This document shows, piece by piece, positions 11,250-22,479 of a stretch of DNA of 64,000 nt. The notes below the pieces were generated by a model. It was not told the origin of the DNA. It searched no databases and saw only the letters and a list, made by a program, of their open reading frames with translations. The stretch comes from Typhlomys cinereus (lineage: Eukaryota > Chordata > Mammalia > Rodentia > Platacanthomyidae), in assembly GCA_023101885.1 (NCBI GenBank), contig JALPQD010000914.1, forward strand, positions 1 to 64,000. Direction: 5' to 3'. Positions within the stretch are counted from its first letter, which is position 1. Each line of letters opens with the position of its first letter. The position numbers and the translations under genes are program-made.

Positions 11250-12639
11250 GAATGTGTGGCCAAGCTCTGACTAAGCAGAGTAGGTAACAGGACCTGGCAT
11301 TAGGAATAAAAGCCCAGGGTCCACTGAGCATGCTCGCTTATCTGAACTATGGCCTCGGCCCTTCTGCAGGAGTGAAGGTTGCCTGCCCACGTATTTGTCC
11401 CGTGAGGTCATTCCTGGAAGCCCAGACTCATTCTGACACTCCTGAGTGCCGGGATTATGGGCAGGTGCCTGACCACCTGACACTTACGAGGATGCTGGGG
11501 ATCTGCCCTGGGTCCTCGGGATTTGCACAGCCAAGCACTTGGCCTCTGAGCTGTCTTCCCAGACCCCTTGATCAGGACTTCTATATTTTGCTGGGATTTT
11601 CGATACAATACTTAAAAATAATCCATTTCAAAGTAACTGCCTGTAAATAGGTTCTTGGGAGACAGAGGCAGGAGGATTTCAAGTTTTGGAACAGTTTGGG
11701 CTGTGTAGTAGAATGTCATCTAAAAAGAAGAAAGCGTGGAGAAGACAGGGGCTGGGGAAATGGCTGCAACTCGCGCATCTGTCTTTGTGACCATTTTGCT
11801 CATAGGAGAGCCAGGTGTGATGGGCAGTGTTGATTTCCGCTTGGCTGGATGGAGATATGCTTGGGAGGTTAGCGAAGGATCTGTCTCCGTGGGAGCATGC
11901 AGTGTTTTCAGACAGGACGGCCCCAATGCAGGCAGTGCCTTCCAGTAACTGGAAAGAATGGAGGAAAAGCCATGGTGCAGACATAGTCACCCTCTCTGTT
12001 TCTCCCTCCCCCTTCTTCTTTTCCCTTCCCTGCTTATGTCTGTGTGACCGTCCTCAGGGCCACATTAGTGGAGCAAGCCAGCCATGTCTCTGTAACAGAA
12101 TCCTTCCTCCCTTAAGTGGCTTCCATCTGATACTTTGTCAGCAGTGCAAAGTCTGACGAATCTCATCAGGGCTGGTCCCTTCAGTGCATTCAGATTTCAG
12201 CTAGATGCTGGGTGGTAGTGGGACTGTGGACAGTGGTGCCTAGCTTGAAGGCCATGGGGGAGCGCCTTTGAGGTGAGCATTTTTGCTCTACTACAAGCTT
12301 CAGATCGCGAGCCCAGAAACGGCCAGGTAACCTTGTCTGAGGTCCACGAACTGCTCCCTTCTGACTCTTGCTCCAGTTTACAGCAGCAGAAGCCTGATTG
12401 GTCATAGCTTAGTGCTGGGAGCAGGGCCTTTGCTGTGACTAAAGCTGACATGTGGCGCCTGAGCCTTTGGAACTATTTTGTGGGAAGGCTTTGGGAAAGT
12501 GGAGATGTAGCTAGGATAAAACTTAAAAATCCTGGAGCTGACAGTAATGTTCCTATGCTTAAGGGGAACACAGGAAAGGGTTCAGGGAAATGCCACTGGG
12601 TCCTTGTACGTCATCGGAGAGGAGTCCCCAGAGGAGAGT

Positions 12640-12812
12640 CTGGCATGCACATTAAAGGATTCTCTGGGGATTGGGGGGGGGAGGCACTGGGGGATGGGAT
12701 GAGAGGGATGAGAGGAGGGGGAGCAGGGAGGTCAGGGGGAGGAGAAGGGAAGGAATTGGTATACCTATTAAGTTTGTATGAGTGGAAATAATAAAAAAAT
12801 AAAATTGTGCAA
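12640..12812 (+). mobile_element. L1 3'-end fragment with G-rich polypurine tract
   Basis: ACATTAAAGGATTCTCTGGG, a G-rich purine tract, ATACCTATTAAGTTTGTATG and an A-rich tail repeat the arrangement at 9945-10120. A SINE follows immediately. Confidence 0.6.
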
Positions 12813-12823
12813 AAAAAATACTG

Positions 12824-13127
12824 GGGCTGGAGAGGTGGCTCAGGGGTTGGGCCTTTGCCTTGCAGGTGGAGGGTCCTGAGTTCGAATCCTGAACCCCACG
12901 TGTGGACACTGGGCGGAAGCGGGGTCAGCCTGCATTTCCGGTCCTGGTGGGGCGGAGCCTGGGGTCCTGGAGCGGAGTGCACGGGGAGAAGATGGAGGTG
13001 GTCCATGGTGGTTCCAGAATTCGCCCGTGGTTCTACATACACACACACACACACACACACATGCACAATTGAATAAAATAATAAAAAAATTTAAAAAAAG
13101 GAATTCTTTAAAAAAAAAAAACAACTT
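12824..13127 (+). mobile_element. Dominant tRNA-headed SINE, younger subfamily, full length with TSD
   Basis: The head GGGCTGGAGAGGTGGCTCAG starts at 12824, followed by a box-B-like GAGTTCGAATCCTG. The CpG-containing tail ends with (CA)n at about 13031-13061 and an A-rich run. A 10-bp direct repeat, AAAAATACTG, flanks it at 12814-12823 and 13128-13137. The left flank is the A-rich end of an L1 fragment, so the SINE landed next to an older retroinsertion. Confidence 0.9.
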
Positions 13128-13514
13128 AAAAATACTGTAACCAGCTGCACGAGTGATTGTGCTAAGAGCCCGGGGCAGGATGCCAACAGAAGTAGATTGT
13201 GCTCATGAAGTGTCAGGTGGGAGTTGGAGGTTGTTCAGGTGACATTGCAGCAGAGAACCTGTCCACATTTTGTCTGAGCTGTAGGACACAAGAGGCTGAG
13301 CTTAAAGGGGACAAGTTCATTGATCTGTGGAGGAAATTTTAGGTAGCCTAACATTCAGGGTGATGCATGATTTCTGTTGGCTGTTTTTAGCCAGATTTGT
13401 AGTGATGTTGAAAAATTGCACTTTGACTAGAAGAAAAACATTTAAAATCGGGGCTGGGGTTAGGGAGAAGCTCAGGGGCTCTTAACATGGACTGGAATCT
13501 TGATCTCTAGAACT

Positions 13515-13602
13515 TCTTAAAAGTCAGGTAGGATGGAGGGAAGCAGGGATAAGTACTCAATATGCTTACAAAAGTAGGGAAAATAAATTAATAAAAAGTC
13601 AG
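13515..13602 (+). mobile_element. Short L1-like 3'-end fragment
   Basis: AGGATGGAGGGAAGCAGGGA, a purine-rich start, is followed by ACAAAAGTAGGGAAAATAAA and an A-rich end, a diverged version of the two L1-like ends nearby. Confidence 0.35.
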
Positions 13603-14829
13603 GTAGATGTTGCCACCCGTACATCCAGTACTCAGGAGACAGACAGGGTTCCCAAGACGAGCTGGCTAGGTTCATTGATTGGTGAGTTCTGGGTTCAGTT
13701 GAGAGAACCTGCTTCAATGGATAAAGCATGTTTGAGGAAAGTATCTGCTGTCAACTTCAGGCCTGAACCTGTATGCACATACATGTGCATCTATGTCTTC
13801 ATGCACATACACAAATCCATACGCCCCCATGCACATACAAGTACATACATGCACCTTCACACACTCACACCTTTACAAATATTTTCTACCAAGACCGCAG
13901 AGAAGGCGCTGAGAAGGCAGCTAGTGATAGAAAGTCCACTCCCCACAGGGTCGCAGAGTTCAAATGTAAGTTCACTTAGTGCTCTTGAGACAGGGCACTG
14001 CAGGGCCTGTAGGGACGACTGCGGAGTCTTCACTGGCTCCCTGCCTGCTAGGCAAGCACTGTGCTGCGAGCTGCAGCGCTGCCTCTGCCCGGATGTCTGT
14101 CACGTTGCTCTGTTATCAAGGGACTCAGACTGGCACCCCTTAAAATACTTGAAACAGAACATGGTGGATGATTCCAATGGAGGAGCTCAGAAGATCACAG
14201 GAAGACAGAGCGTAAAGACAGTACTTAGGGGGTTTCAGACAGGAGCAAGGACTGTACTGTGAGTTGAATTAGAGACCATTCAGTGAGCTCGTCTTCCCCG
14301 AGACCAGGAAGCTCTGGAAGCAGACCTGGCATCTTCCGTGTGACGCTGCTTTCACAGTCAGGGGACATGTGAGGACCTGGAGGGTTTACCTAGATTTAAG
14401 GAAAGCCTGGAGGTCATGCAGTGTGTGACGGGGCAGGGTACCTACAGTAGGTCCTGAGAGCACAGTGAGTAAAGCTGTGGAACCGAAGCCCAGGACGGAC
14501 TAGGGATGCCAGCAACATGGACTGTCTGCTCAGCAAGGCTGCCGGCCTTGCGTCGGGTCAGTCAGAAGAAAGGCCATGCAGCCGTGGGGCACGATTCAGG
14601 GCAGGCTGCGCAAGCTGTTGGAGCCCACGTGCGGCCATGTGCCTCATTTGTCCTGCTTTGTTTCGGTCCTGCTTTGGTTTCCTTTCTGTGTCCCCATTCC
14701 TCCTTTCAGAATGGGAGGTTTAATTGCATAGAATTGTGCAAGCGTGACAATGCTTTCTAATCCTTTGGGGCTCACAATGAGAGTCGGCTTGAGTTAGGGG
14801 AAGCTCTGTACTTGAACTTTTCTTTCGTG

Positions 14830-15118
14830 GGGTACATGTGTATGGTGTGTGTGCATGGGCAAGCACGTATGCATTTGTGTGCGCACACGTGCATACAAGT
14901 TGCTGCTGGGCATCTTCCTCAGACCTTGCTCAGTGAAACAGTCTCCTGCCACACCTGGAGTTTACTGTCTGATGAGCCAGCTTGCTCTGGGTGGGGGTCT
15001 CCTGAGCACTGAAGTACTGTGAGCCACCACGTGCAACTGGCATTTACATGGGTTCTGGGCTGCAGACTGGCCCTCATGCACTGCATGTACTTTACCTGCC
15101 CAGCCATCTGTCTAGCCC
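14830..15118 (-). mobile_element. B4-like composite SINE
   Basis: A TG-rich left end, then GCTGGGCATCTTCCTCAGAC, CATTTACATGGGTTCTGGGC and CCTGCCCAGCCATCTGTCTA follow the B4 pattern (B1-like body joined to a tRNA-like head), strongly diverged. Confidence 0.5.
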
Positions 15119-15184
15119 TGTACTTGAACTTTGAGTAATAGTTGAGCTGTTAAAAATTTGAGGGAATGAATTCATGTGTTTTTA

Positions 15185-15296
15185 AAATTATTTTATTTTT
15201 CTGGTTTTACAAGCATATTGAATACTTACACCTGCCTCCCTCTGTCACCCCTCCCATTTCCTTCTGTTCTCTTCACCGATCCATTCCACTCTTTAC
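15185..15296 (-). mobile_element. Short L1 3'-end insertion with 18-bp TSD
   Basis: The insert starts with an A/T-rich stretch (the complement of a poly-A end) followed by pyrimidine-rich text with CCCCTCCCATTTCCTTC. It is flanked by the perfect 18-bp repeat TGAATTCATGTGTTTTTA at 15167-15184 and 15297-15314. Content and TSD fit a heavily 5'-truncated L1 on the minus strand. Confidence 0.75.
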
Positions 15297-15439
15297 TGAA
15301 TTCATGTGTTTTTAGATGTATATAAGATGGTTACAGCATGCTAGGTAGAACTATAACCTTGTTACTGTCCTTGGAGATTAAATATGGAAAGTGTTGAGTG
15401 GATAAGGTTTGGACATGGGGTGGTTACCCTTTTTTATTT

Positions 15440-15682
15440 TTGGTTGTATTTGAATGTATCGTGTACTTGCAAGTATATATGCATATTCATAGATGTAGAT
15501 GTGCTTGTGAGTGGAGGCTGTAGTTTGATATTAGGTATATTCCTTGATCATCCTCTATCTTCCTTTCTTATTGAGACAGGATCTCCCACTTGAACCCAGA
15601 GCTCACTGATTCCGTGTCTAGCTAGTCAGACTGCCTGGGGATCTCTTGTCTCACCACCCAAGCTAGGATTACAGGGTGATGG
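15440..15682 (-). mobile_element. B4-like SINE, diverged
   Basis: GTGAGTGGAGGCTGTAGTTT, TTATTGAGACAGGATCTCCC and AAGCTAGGATTACAGGGTGA resemble the B4/B1 complement. The dominant SINE follows. Confidence 0.5.
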
Positions 15683-15689
15683 TTAATGT

Positions 15690-15739
<50 letters not shown>

Positions 15740-15990
15740 TCAGTGTGCAAGAGGGCACTGTGTGTGTGCCCGTGGAGGTCCCTGGATGACATTGGGAATC
15801 ATCCTTGATTGCTCTACCTCCTTATTGCTTTGTTCTGGGGTTTCCCAGGCTCAGCCTTCCAGGGCCTGAAGTACAGGGTGTCACCATTTCCCCCCAGCAT
15901 TCTCTACCCCCTCTCCAGGGATCTGGGGATCTACACTCGGGTTCTTTTGCTTACAAGACAAAGGCTTTAATTATTGAGTCATCTCCCTTG
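15690..15990 (-). mobile_element. Dominant tRNA-headed SINE, older subfamily
   Basis: On the + strand the (TG)n tail is at the left, followed by GAGGGCACTGTGTGTG and a decayed head ending ATTGAGTCATCTCCCTTGCC. CpGs are mostly lost compared with the younger copies. Confidence 0.78.
15699..15738 (+). repeat. (TG)n microsatellite
   Basis: A TG run of about 40 bp in the tail of a minus-strand SINE. Confidence 0.95.
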
Positions 15991-15997
15991 CCCTATT

Positions 15998-16375
15998 TGA
16001 TATTGTCAATTTGACTAGTTTGAGATGCCCTAGGAACATTAGCAAGATACACCTCTGGTGTGCCTATGAAGATGTTTTAAGAATTATTAGCTAAGGGGGA
16101 GGAGCTGCCTGGCTATTACCAATACCATCCAGTAGACTGAGGACCCGGATGTGATGAAAGGAGAAGGGGAAGAAGCGTTGGTATGTTTCCCCTCAGCTTC
16201 CTGGTCTCTTCGAGATGAACAGTTTTGTTCTCCATATCACTTATTGCCACTCTATCCCATCCATAGGTCCACAGCAATAGAGCAAGCTGAATCTTTAAAA
16301 TTACAATACAAAATAAGTCCTTCTTTTAAGTTGTTCTCTCAGGCATTTGTCACAATGTCTGTTACTGACTTAGTG
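15998..16375 (-). mobile_element. hAT-like (URR1-related) repeat
   Basis: TTGATATTGTCAATTTGACT at the left is the complement of the right end of rodent URR1-type elements. CCACAGCAATAGAGCAAGCT and TTTGTCACAATGTCTGTTAC at the right are the complement of their left end. Confidence 0.55.
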
Positions 16376-17334
16376 TGTCAACCATGGCAGTGCCAAAAAG
16401 GTTTCTGGAGCAACTGCAATGTGGTGAGGCATGTTAAAGTGGGGTGAGTGTGGCTCAGCTGTGTTTCAGCCCCGGTGTTGCATAAACAGGCTTGGTGGTG
16501 CAGAAGTAGAGGCAGGAGGTTTATTGGCACCTTCCTAGACCCTGATCTAACTTTAGTAATTTGCTACCAAAGTGAACACAAGAGGTTGATCTAGAAAAAC
16601 CACCCCCTCCCCAAACCTAAAATGGCAGCATAGTCCTTCCCGAAGCTGGGGCCTTTGTTAGTGCCAAGCTGCTGATGCAGGCTTTTCCTTGGGCAGCGAT
16701 GCACCTCAGAAGCAGACGCCCGGTTCCACCTCATCTCTTCCCACGACCCAACTCAGTTGCTATATTGAGAAGAAGCGAATTCACTGCAGCCCTCAGTAAA
16801 GCCCCTGAGTAGCCTTGCACCCTGGGGCCACCCTCCTTACCCCTAAACCCTTACCAACCTCTCCTCTTGGAAACCCCCACAGCCCTGAACTGTAGCCGCT
16901 GCTCATACAGCACACTGTTGGCTCCATACTTGGTTTCCTGACTTTCCTTACATAGGAACTTAGTCATTCCTCTCTCCCTGAGACCTTTAGCTGCTCTGAA
17001 GCTCTCACTGCAGAAATCTGATTTAGTATCCTAGTCACTGGATTCTGCTGGTTCCAGCATCTGGCCTCATGGTCTGTACGGGCCTGGGCAGGGGCCACAG
17101 ATGGCTGTAGAAAGATGGCTGCCAGCGAGAAAGGTCTGACTACAGCAACTTGCTCGTCCCTGCTGAACCTGTGGGGCTATTCATCAGGCCGCCCTACTGG
17201 AAATAGCAAGACAGCTCAAGTTACACTAACTCCCATTTTCACTGAGGTCACTAGGACAGCAGGAATTCTTTAAGAATTTGAAGCTGTGGTCACTTCTCCT
17301 CAGTACAAGCATTTATTGATTAGTCTTCTTTTAA

Positions 17335-17460
17335 GTGTTATTTTTCTGGAAACAAGGTGTTGATGTGTAGCCTGAGCTGGCCTTGAACTCTGTGTTCAGC
17401 TGCTGTTGAATTTTTGATTCTCCTCCTTGGCCTCTGGAGTGCTGGATTTGCAGACATCCC
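17335..17460 (-). mobile_element. Degenerate B1-like SINE
   Basis: CCTGAGCTGGCCTTGAACTC and CTGGAGTGCTGGATTTGCAG are the complement of the B1 body. Confidence 0.6.
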
Positions 17461-17570
17461 CCATGTGCTCCACAAGCTGGCTGATGGTGTGAGTCTTTCA
17501 TCGTCAACAAACCTCCCATGCCAGTTCTTTCTTGACTGTGTTTTATTTTCTGTATTTAAATTTATTTCTT

Positions 17571-17600
17571 CATTTGTTGTTGTTGTTGTTGTTGTTGTTT
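17571..17600 (+). repeat. (TTG)n microsatellite
   Basis: About nine TTG/GTT units are followed by a short TG run. Confidence 0.93.
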
Positions 17601-17924
17601 TGTGTGTGTGTGTGCGCACGGGTGCGCATACTCATGCATGTGTGGTACATGTGTGGAAGTCAGAGTACGGTTCAGGGAGTTAATGCTCCTTCCTCTTATT
17701 TGAGTTTCAGGATTGGAACTCAGGTTATAAGACTTGGTGGTTAGTGCTTTTATCTGCTAAGCCAGTTCATCAGTGCCAATTTTCTAGGTTTTTAATTTGT
17801 TAGGAAACAACTGCTACTCTCAGGATACTAAAGAGAAGTTGTTACGAACATGTGTCAATAAACTTTTTTTCCCCCCAGCCCTTCTCCTTTGTCAAGAAAC
17901 TTTCTAAAGAAAAGATAACAGGGG

Positions 17925-18062
17925 CTGGCAAGGTGGTTCAGTAGGTAATGCCACCAGCTTGCAGACTTAGCAACCTGAGTTGGATCCCAAGAGCACATGT
18001 GGTGGAAGGAGAGAACCACTTTCAGGGCTGTCCTCTGGTCTCCATCTGCACACAGCTACACG
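17925..18062 (+). mobile_element. B2/B3-like SINE
   Basis: GGGGCTGGCAAGGTGGTTCA and GCAACCTGAGTTGGATCCCA are a clear tRNA-like head with box B. GGTGGAAGGAGAGAACCACT follows. Its end merges with the short ACTATACAC-type repeat. Confidence 0.8.
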
Positions 18063-18065
18063 TGC

Positions 18066-18103
18066 ACTATACACTATACACGATACACTATACACCATAT
18101 ACT
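18066..18103 (+). repeat. Short tandem repeat, ACTATACAC-type unit
   Basis: CACTATACACTATACACGAT and CACTATACACCATATACTAG are adjacent 9-11 bp units at the end of a SINE. Confidence 0.75.
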
Positions 18104-18654
18104 AGTGGCCCAGCCTAGCCTAGCTCATCTCTGACATCAGCAAGTGCATTTACTTTCTCAGATGATTTCAGGCCCTAGAGAAGCATAGGGGTCGAGAAGG
18201 ACAGGACCAGGGTTCATCACGGTCCAGGTCCACCTGAAGAAAAATTCTTGGGATGTTCTGGTGTGGTCAGAGCCAGCCCTGAAGAGGTTCTTTGTCTTTC
18301 TCTAAAGAGTGTGAGGCAGGCCTTGCTCAGCTGCAGGTGTTCTTAGATGCTGTTGGAGGGAGGGTAGGAAGCCTCTCCCGGTCTCCCTGGCGCAGTGCTG
18401 CGTGTTGGGGATGGCCGCCATCACAGGTTTTTGCCCGGCCCCCATTCTGCCTTTTGGTCCTGGGCTAGTTTCACAGATACCTTTCTCATTGCCAGCACCT
18501 TCGAGGACACTGTGGTAGGCTTATCTGGAAGTCTGTTCATAGTGCTGCTTTTCCTCAGATCCTATCATGCAGCTGCTTGTCTTTCATTCATTGTCTGCCA
18601 GTGGAGTGAGTTATTTGGGGTGACAGGCTCCCCCTTGGTTTCTTAATTTTTTAA

Positions 18655-18662
18655 AAATTTTC

Positions 18663-18708
<46 letters not shown>

Positions 18709-18899
18709 CTGTCCATCCCGTGGGGACCCAAGGATGACCTTGGGCATCATCCTGGATTGCTTCTATCTCCTATTTACTTGGCTCTGGAAGTGCAGGCTGC
18801 CACCATTTCTGCCTGGTGTTTCTATGTGGAATCTGTGATCTGAGCTCAGATCCTTCTGTTTGTGAAGCAGAGTCCTACCCCTGAGCCATCTCTGCAGCC
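18655..18899 (-). mobile_element. Dominant tRNA-headed SINE, older subfamily
   Basis: A 42-bp (TG)n tail at 18665-18706 is followed by ATCATCCTGGATTGCTTCTA and the head complement CCTGAGCCATCTCTGCAGCC. The GAGGGCAC motif next to the tail has been lost. Confidence 0.8.
18665..18706 (+). repeat. (TG)n microsatellite
   Basis: A TG run of about 42 bp in the tail of a minus-strand SINE. Confidence 0.96.
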
Positions 18900-19365
18900 C
18901 GGCTCCTGGTTAGAAATGCTGTGTGGGGCCTGCTGGTGGTGGTGTCTTTGCCCCAGAGCTCTGCTGACACGGTAAGCAAGTGGCTATTAGAGCCAGTGCC
19001 ATGTGAGAGCGGCCACCAGAGCCCTGCAGGTGCCGGCGGCCACCAGAGCCCTGCCGGGCCACACGAGAGCGTAGTTGCAGAGCTGGCACATATGCACATG
19101 GTCACTGGTTTTCATTTTGCTTAAAGCAGAGGAACGCAGGTCTCGGGAGCTGTCCAGCTGTCTTGAGCAGCTCGTTCTTTTCTAGGATTCAAAGCTTTCC
19201 TTCTAAACATGGATTATGTCTCAGTAAAAACCAGTTTTCATGTATGACAGCATCTGTAATTCTGCTTTTTTTGAAGAATATCTTTGTGAAGGAGAAAGTA
19301 TAACATGGATGTTTCGAGTTAAATGCTGTATTTGTCTCTCTTACACTATTTTGTTGTGAATTTAG

Positions 19366-19515
19366 GAGAAGTTGGCTCTTCGGCAGCAGCTGAACGAGGC
19401 GAAGCAGCAGCTCCTACAGCAGGCAGAGTATTGTACGGAGATGGGAGCAGTCACCTGCACCCTCCTGTGGGGCGTGTCCAGCAGCGAGGAAGTCGTCAAA
19501 GTCATCCTTGGAGGA
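19366..19515 (+). CDS. HSF2BP: HSF2BP internal coding exon (end of coiled coil, start of armadillo domain)
   Basis: This 150-bp exon encodes exactly 50 codons, from EKLALRQQLNEAKQQLLQQ to EEVVKVILGG. It is nearly identical to mammalian HSF2BP around residues 98-147. The first half is a Gln/Leu-rich helix that finishes the coiled coil. The second half (CTLLWGVSSSEE) enters the helical armadillo-like domain which in the known structure binds the BRCA2 repeat peptide. The acceptor TTTAG precedes GAG, and the donor GTGAGT follows GGA GGA. Both introns are phase 0, so skipping this exon would keep the frame but remove the junction of the two domains. The match in both sequence and exon borders leaves little doubt about identity. 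Confidence 0.96.
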
Positions 19516-20729
19516 GTGAGTGGCCACGGGCTGTGGGGTGCTGTGGAACATGCTCGTCACCTAGGAAACCGCGTGTTTGCAATGGCACCAACACAATGAC
19601 CCACATCTTGCCACAGTTTTTTTAGTTCACTCGGCAGACAGTCATCAAACGCTTATAGGATTCAACTTGTCACCGGTGCTCTGGGGATATGCAAAACCCT
19701 TCTCTCCCAGCACCCAGGGAATGGGAGGTAGATTTACCACCTAATTTCTGTGCATGAGGAATCCATAAAGAGTTCTCATATGTTTTGTTTCATGGGTAGT
19801 GCAACACTGAATTTTTTGAATGTTGTTTAGCACACATATGTGTGTGTCTATGTGCTTATATTAAATGTGTATATTTGGGAGCTTCCAGAAGGGGAGGGGT
19901 TTGCAATGGGCCTTAATGAGCAGGAAGAAGTGCAAAAGTGGGGTGGGCAGCTCAGGAAGACATGCGGTCTGGTGGGAGGCATTGGGTGAGAAGCCATCAT
20001 CTCTGACAATGGGTCTGGGATCACCAGGTGTTGTTTTAACCTGAAGGTAGAACTAGATGCCTGAAGTGTTCTCAAGTGAAAGAATGATCAAGGCTGGTAC
20101 AGCCCTGGGACTGGACAGGACGATGTCCGCACTCTCTGAAGGGAAGGAATGAGGTGCGTGAGAGTGTGTGTGAGTAGAGACCAAGACAGATGTGGTGTCA
20201 GGGAGTAGCGGACCGGACCCAAGGGGAGAACATGTATAGAGTTGGGTTTGACCTTTGGAGAAGGGAGTGGAAGTGGAGGCGGTGTTGGGAAAGCCAGCGG
20301 TGCATTAATTATCACTTGCAGAAATAGCATTTAGCCGTAGGCACCTTATAAAGATTTTATGAAGCTTCTGGACAGAGGAGTTAAGGCACTGAGAGCCTGT
20401 TTGCTGGTCTTTCTCATGCTGAAATCTCAGTTAAGATTTCCTTGAAACAGTTCCACCGAGGTTCCGAAGCCTTATGATCAGGCTGACATACGTCTGTGTA
20501 GTCTGTTTCCACTCTTGTGAGTGAGTATTCCTCAGTATTTGTTGATACATGCGCATGTGCACGCGCGTGCTTATACCACTGTGTGTCTTGCTAGTCTTCA
20601 AGGCTTTTCACTCTGGGTCTTTCTGTGGGAACTGCTGGTGGAGGAGCAGACGCCCTCTGCTGCGTCTATGGCCCGCCCCTGAGGAGGGCTCTCTCTGACT
20701 GTAAAGCTGTGCACTTTTCATGCTTCCAG
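19516..20729 (+). other. HSF2BP: HSF2BP intron, phase 0, 1.2 kb
   Basis: This is the shortest intron in the window, with GTGAGT donor and CTTCCAG acceptor. I see no clear interspersed repeat beyond a short alternating purine-pyrimidine run near 20553-20570. The segment about 19870-20290 is purine-rich (many GGAGG/AAGGG runs) but has no identifiable element. Confidence 0.9.
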
Positions 20730-20862
20730 GACAAAGCCTTGAAATTTTTCAACATCACTGGTCAGACGATGGAGAGTTTCGTGAAGTCGCTGGACGGGGA
20801 TGTCAAGGAGGTGGATTCTGATGAGAAGCAGTTTGTGTTTGCGCTGGCTGGGATCGTGACCA
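20730..20862 (+). CDS. HSF2BP: HSF2BP internal coding exon (armadillo domain)
   Basis: This 133-bp exon encodes DKALKFFNITGQTMESFVK through FVFALAGIVT plus the first base of an Asn codon, matching mammalian HSF2BP at about residues 148-191. It belongs to the first helical repeats of the armadillo-like BRCA2-binding domain. The acceptor is TGCTTCCAG and the donor is a strong GTGAGT. The upstream intron is the shortest in the window (1,214 bp). The downstream intron is phase 1 and runs 11.65 kb to the next exon, where bases AT complete Asn. Some residues differ from human as I remember it (for example KEVDSDEKQ in the acidic loop), which is normal species variation. There are no stops or frame breaks. 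Confidence 0.96.
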
Positions 20863-21375
20863 GTGAGTAGTCACTTCCACTTGTGCTATCACGTCCGTGC
20901 TGAAGTTAGGTGTATGTCAACGTTGGAGGGCCATTTTCTATATCTTGAACTTCATCCTGGACAAGTGCCACATATGTGTGTGTGAAAAATTGTCAGGAAT
21001 ATCACTTAGCAGTGACTGAGCTAAGGGAACCACAGACTAGTTTGTTTGATGTTTATTTACATAATAACAAGTAAAAAAAAACAAAACTGTAAATGTAGCT
21101 GCTTATTATTCCAAATCATCACTGTTTTATTGATGTCTAAAACAAAATCTGTAAGCTAAAAGCTTAACAACCTAGGTTTAACTTAAAGAATTATAAAAGA
21201 AATTTGTGTCTTTTATAAATTTCTCTTGAAAACAAAGTCATCTGTTCCTGAAGAGAGGTTATGATTAAATTCCATAGCAAAACTGATAGAAGGAGCTGGG
21301 CATGGTGGTGGCGAGCCTGTGAGCGCAGGTCTTAGTGTACGAAGACAGGAGGGTCACGAGTTGAGACCAGGAACT

Positions 21376-21559
21376 GGCAAGACAGCGCCGCGTGTAAGGC
21401 AGCGCACACAAACCTGGAGGCCTGAGTTTGATCCCTGGAGCCCCACGATGGAAGAGAGAACTGGCTCCAGCCATTGTCCTCTGACTTCCACTTGCACATT
21501 GCCGCTCATGCACATGTTTGCTCTGTCTCTCAAATAAGTAAAAATAAAGTCTTTAAAAA
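21376..21559 (+). mobile_element. B2/B3-like SINE
   Basis: GGCAAGACAGCGCCGCGTGT, GGCCTGAGTTTGATCCCTGG and TCTCTCAAATAAGTAAAAAT are in the expected order. A B1-like fragment precedes it and the dominant SINE follows 7 bp later, a three-SINE cluster. Confidence 0.75.
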
Positions 21560-21566
21560 GTTAGAT

Positions 21567-21832
21567 GAAGGCTTGGAGAGGCGGCTCAAGGTTTCAGACT
21601 CTGCCTCCCAAGCAGAAGGTCCTGAGATCAGATCCCAGGTCCCACCCACATAAAAATGCCAGGTAGAAGTGGAAATGGTGGCGGTCTACACTTCTGTCCC
21701 TGGTGGGCAGAGCCTGGGAAACTCTAGCGCAAAGCAAAAAGGAGGTATAAGCAATCCAGGATGATTCCAGAGGTTGCCCTTGGGCCTCCACAGGGACATA
21801 CAGTGCCCCTCCACAATAAATAAATTAGTTAA
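21567..21832 (+). mobile_element. Dominant tRNA-headed SINE, older subfamily
   Basis: The head is GGCTTGGAGAGGCGGCTCAA. The box-B region, the GCCTGGGAAACTCTAGCG tail hairpin (partly decayed), GGAGGTATAAGCAATCCAGG and an AATAAATAAATT end are all present in order. Confidence 0.82.
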
Positions 21833-22097
21833 AAGTTAGATGACAGCAAGTCCTGTCTAAAACAATATTATCATAAGGGATTCGAGAGAGCCGTGATTCT
21901 TGGAGTGGTAGGTGGAGCGTGCTGGTGGGTATTCAGATGCTTCTTCTGAAGCCATGAAATGGTTAGATGGCGGCCTTTCGTCTGTCTTACCTGTGCTGTT
22001 AGGGCTGTTAAAGAGGAGTTGTTGCGCGCAGCATGATTCCGTCAGAGGGTCTTGGTGATACAGACCATGCGTAGACTTTTCCCTTAGTGCTTTCAAA

Positions 22098-22185
22098 TAG
22101 ACTGGCCTCAGATTTCAGCGATCCTCCTGCCTCAGTGCTCCGAGCGCTGGGATTACAGGTGTGGTCACCATACCTGCTGACACTT
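22098..22185 (-). mobile_element. B1-like SINE fragment
   Basis: GATCCTCCTGCCTCAGTGCT and GCGCTGGGATTACAGGTG are the complement of a B1 left portion. Confidence 0.72.
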
Positions 22186-22324
22186 AGGAATTGACTCTTG
22201 TTAAGTGGGTGCTGAGAATGTGCCGTCCCCGCTCGACTGGTGTTGGTACAGAGCGGCACGGCTTCTGCGCAGATCTAAGTGCCACTTTTTTCCTTTTTGT
22301 TTGGAGTTTTGTTTTTTTTTCAGA

Positions 22325-22460
22325 TGTTACCTTGCCCGAACACCTTGCCCAGGCTGGCCTTGACTCTCCACAGCCCGGGCTGGCCTTGAATTTGCAGTCG
22401 TCCTGTCCCAGCCTTTCAACTACTAGGATTACACACATGTGACTGTGCTCAGCTTCTTTT
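22325..22460 (-). mobile_element. B1-like SINE
   Basis: GGCTGGCCTTGACTCTCC is followed by a second GGCTGGCCTTGAATTTGC and CTACTAGGATTACACACATG. The repeated phrase resembles the internal duplication of rodent B1. Confidence 0.65.
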
Positions 22461-22479
22461 TTTTTCTTTTCCATCTCAT

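Larger units (their letters stand above)
9121..19365 (+). other. HSF2BP: HSF2BP intron, phase 0, 10.2 kb
   Basis: It is bounded by GTAGGG at the donor and TTTAG at the acceptor. Contents are L1 3'-end fragments near 9.95, 12.65, 13.5 and 15.2 kb, dominant-SINE copies at 12.8, 15.7 and 18.7 kb, B4-like and B3-like SINEs, a hAT-like element at 16.0 kb, a degenerate TG-rich tandem repeat at 10.3 kb and a pyrimidine-rich tandem repeat at 11.0 kb. Stretches 9121-9940, 11250-12640, 13610-14830, 16380-17330 and 18105-18655 show no gene or clear repeat. Confidence 0.88.
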
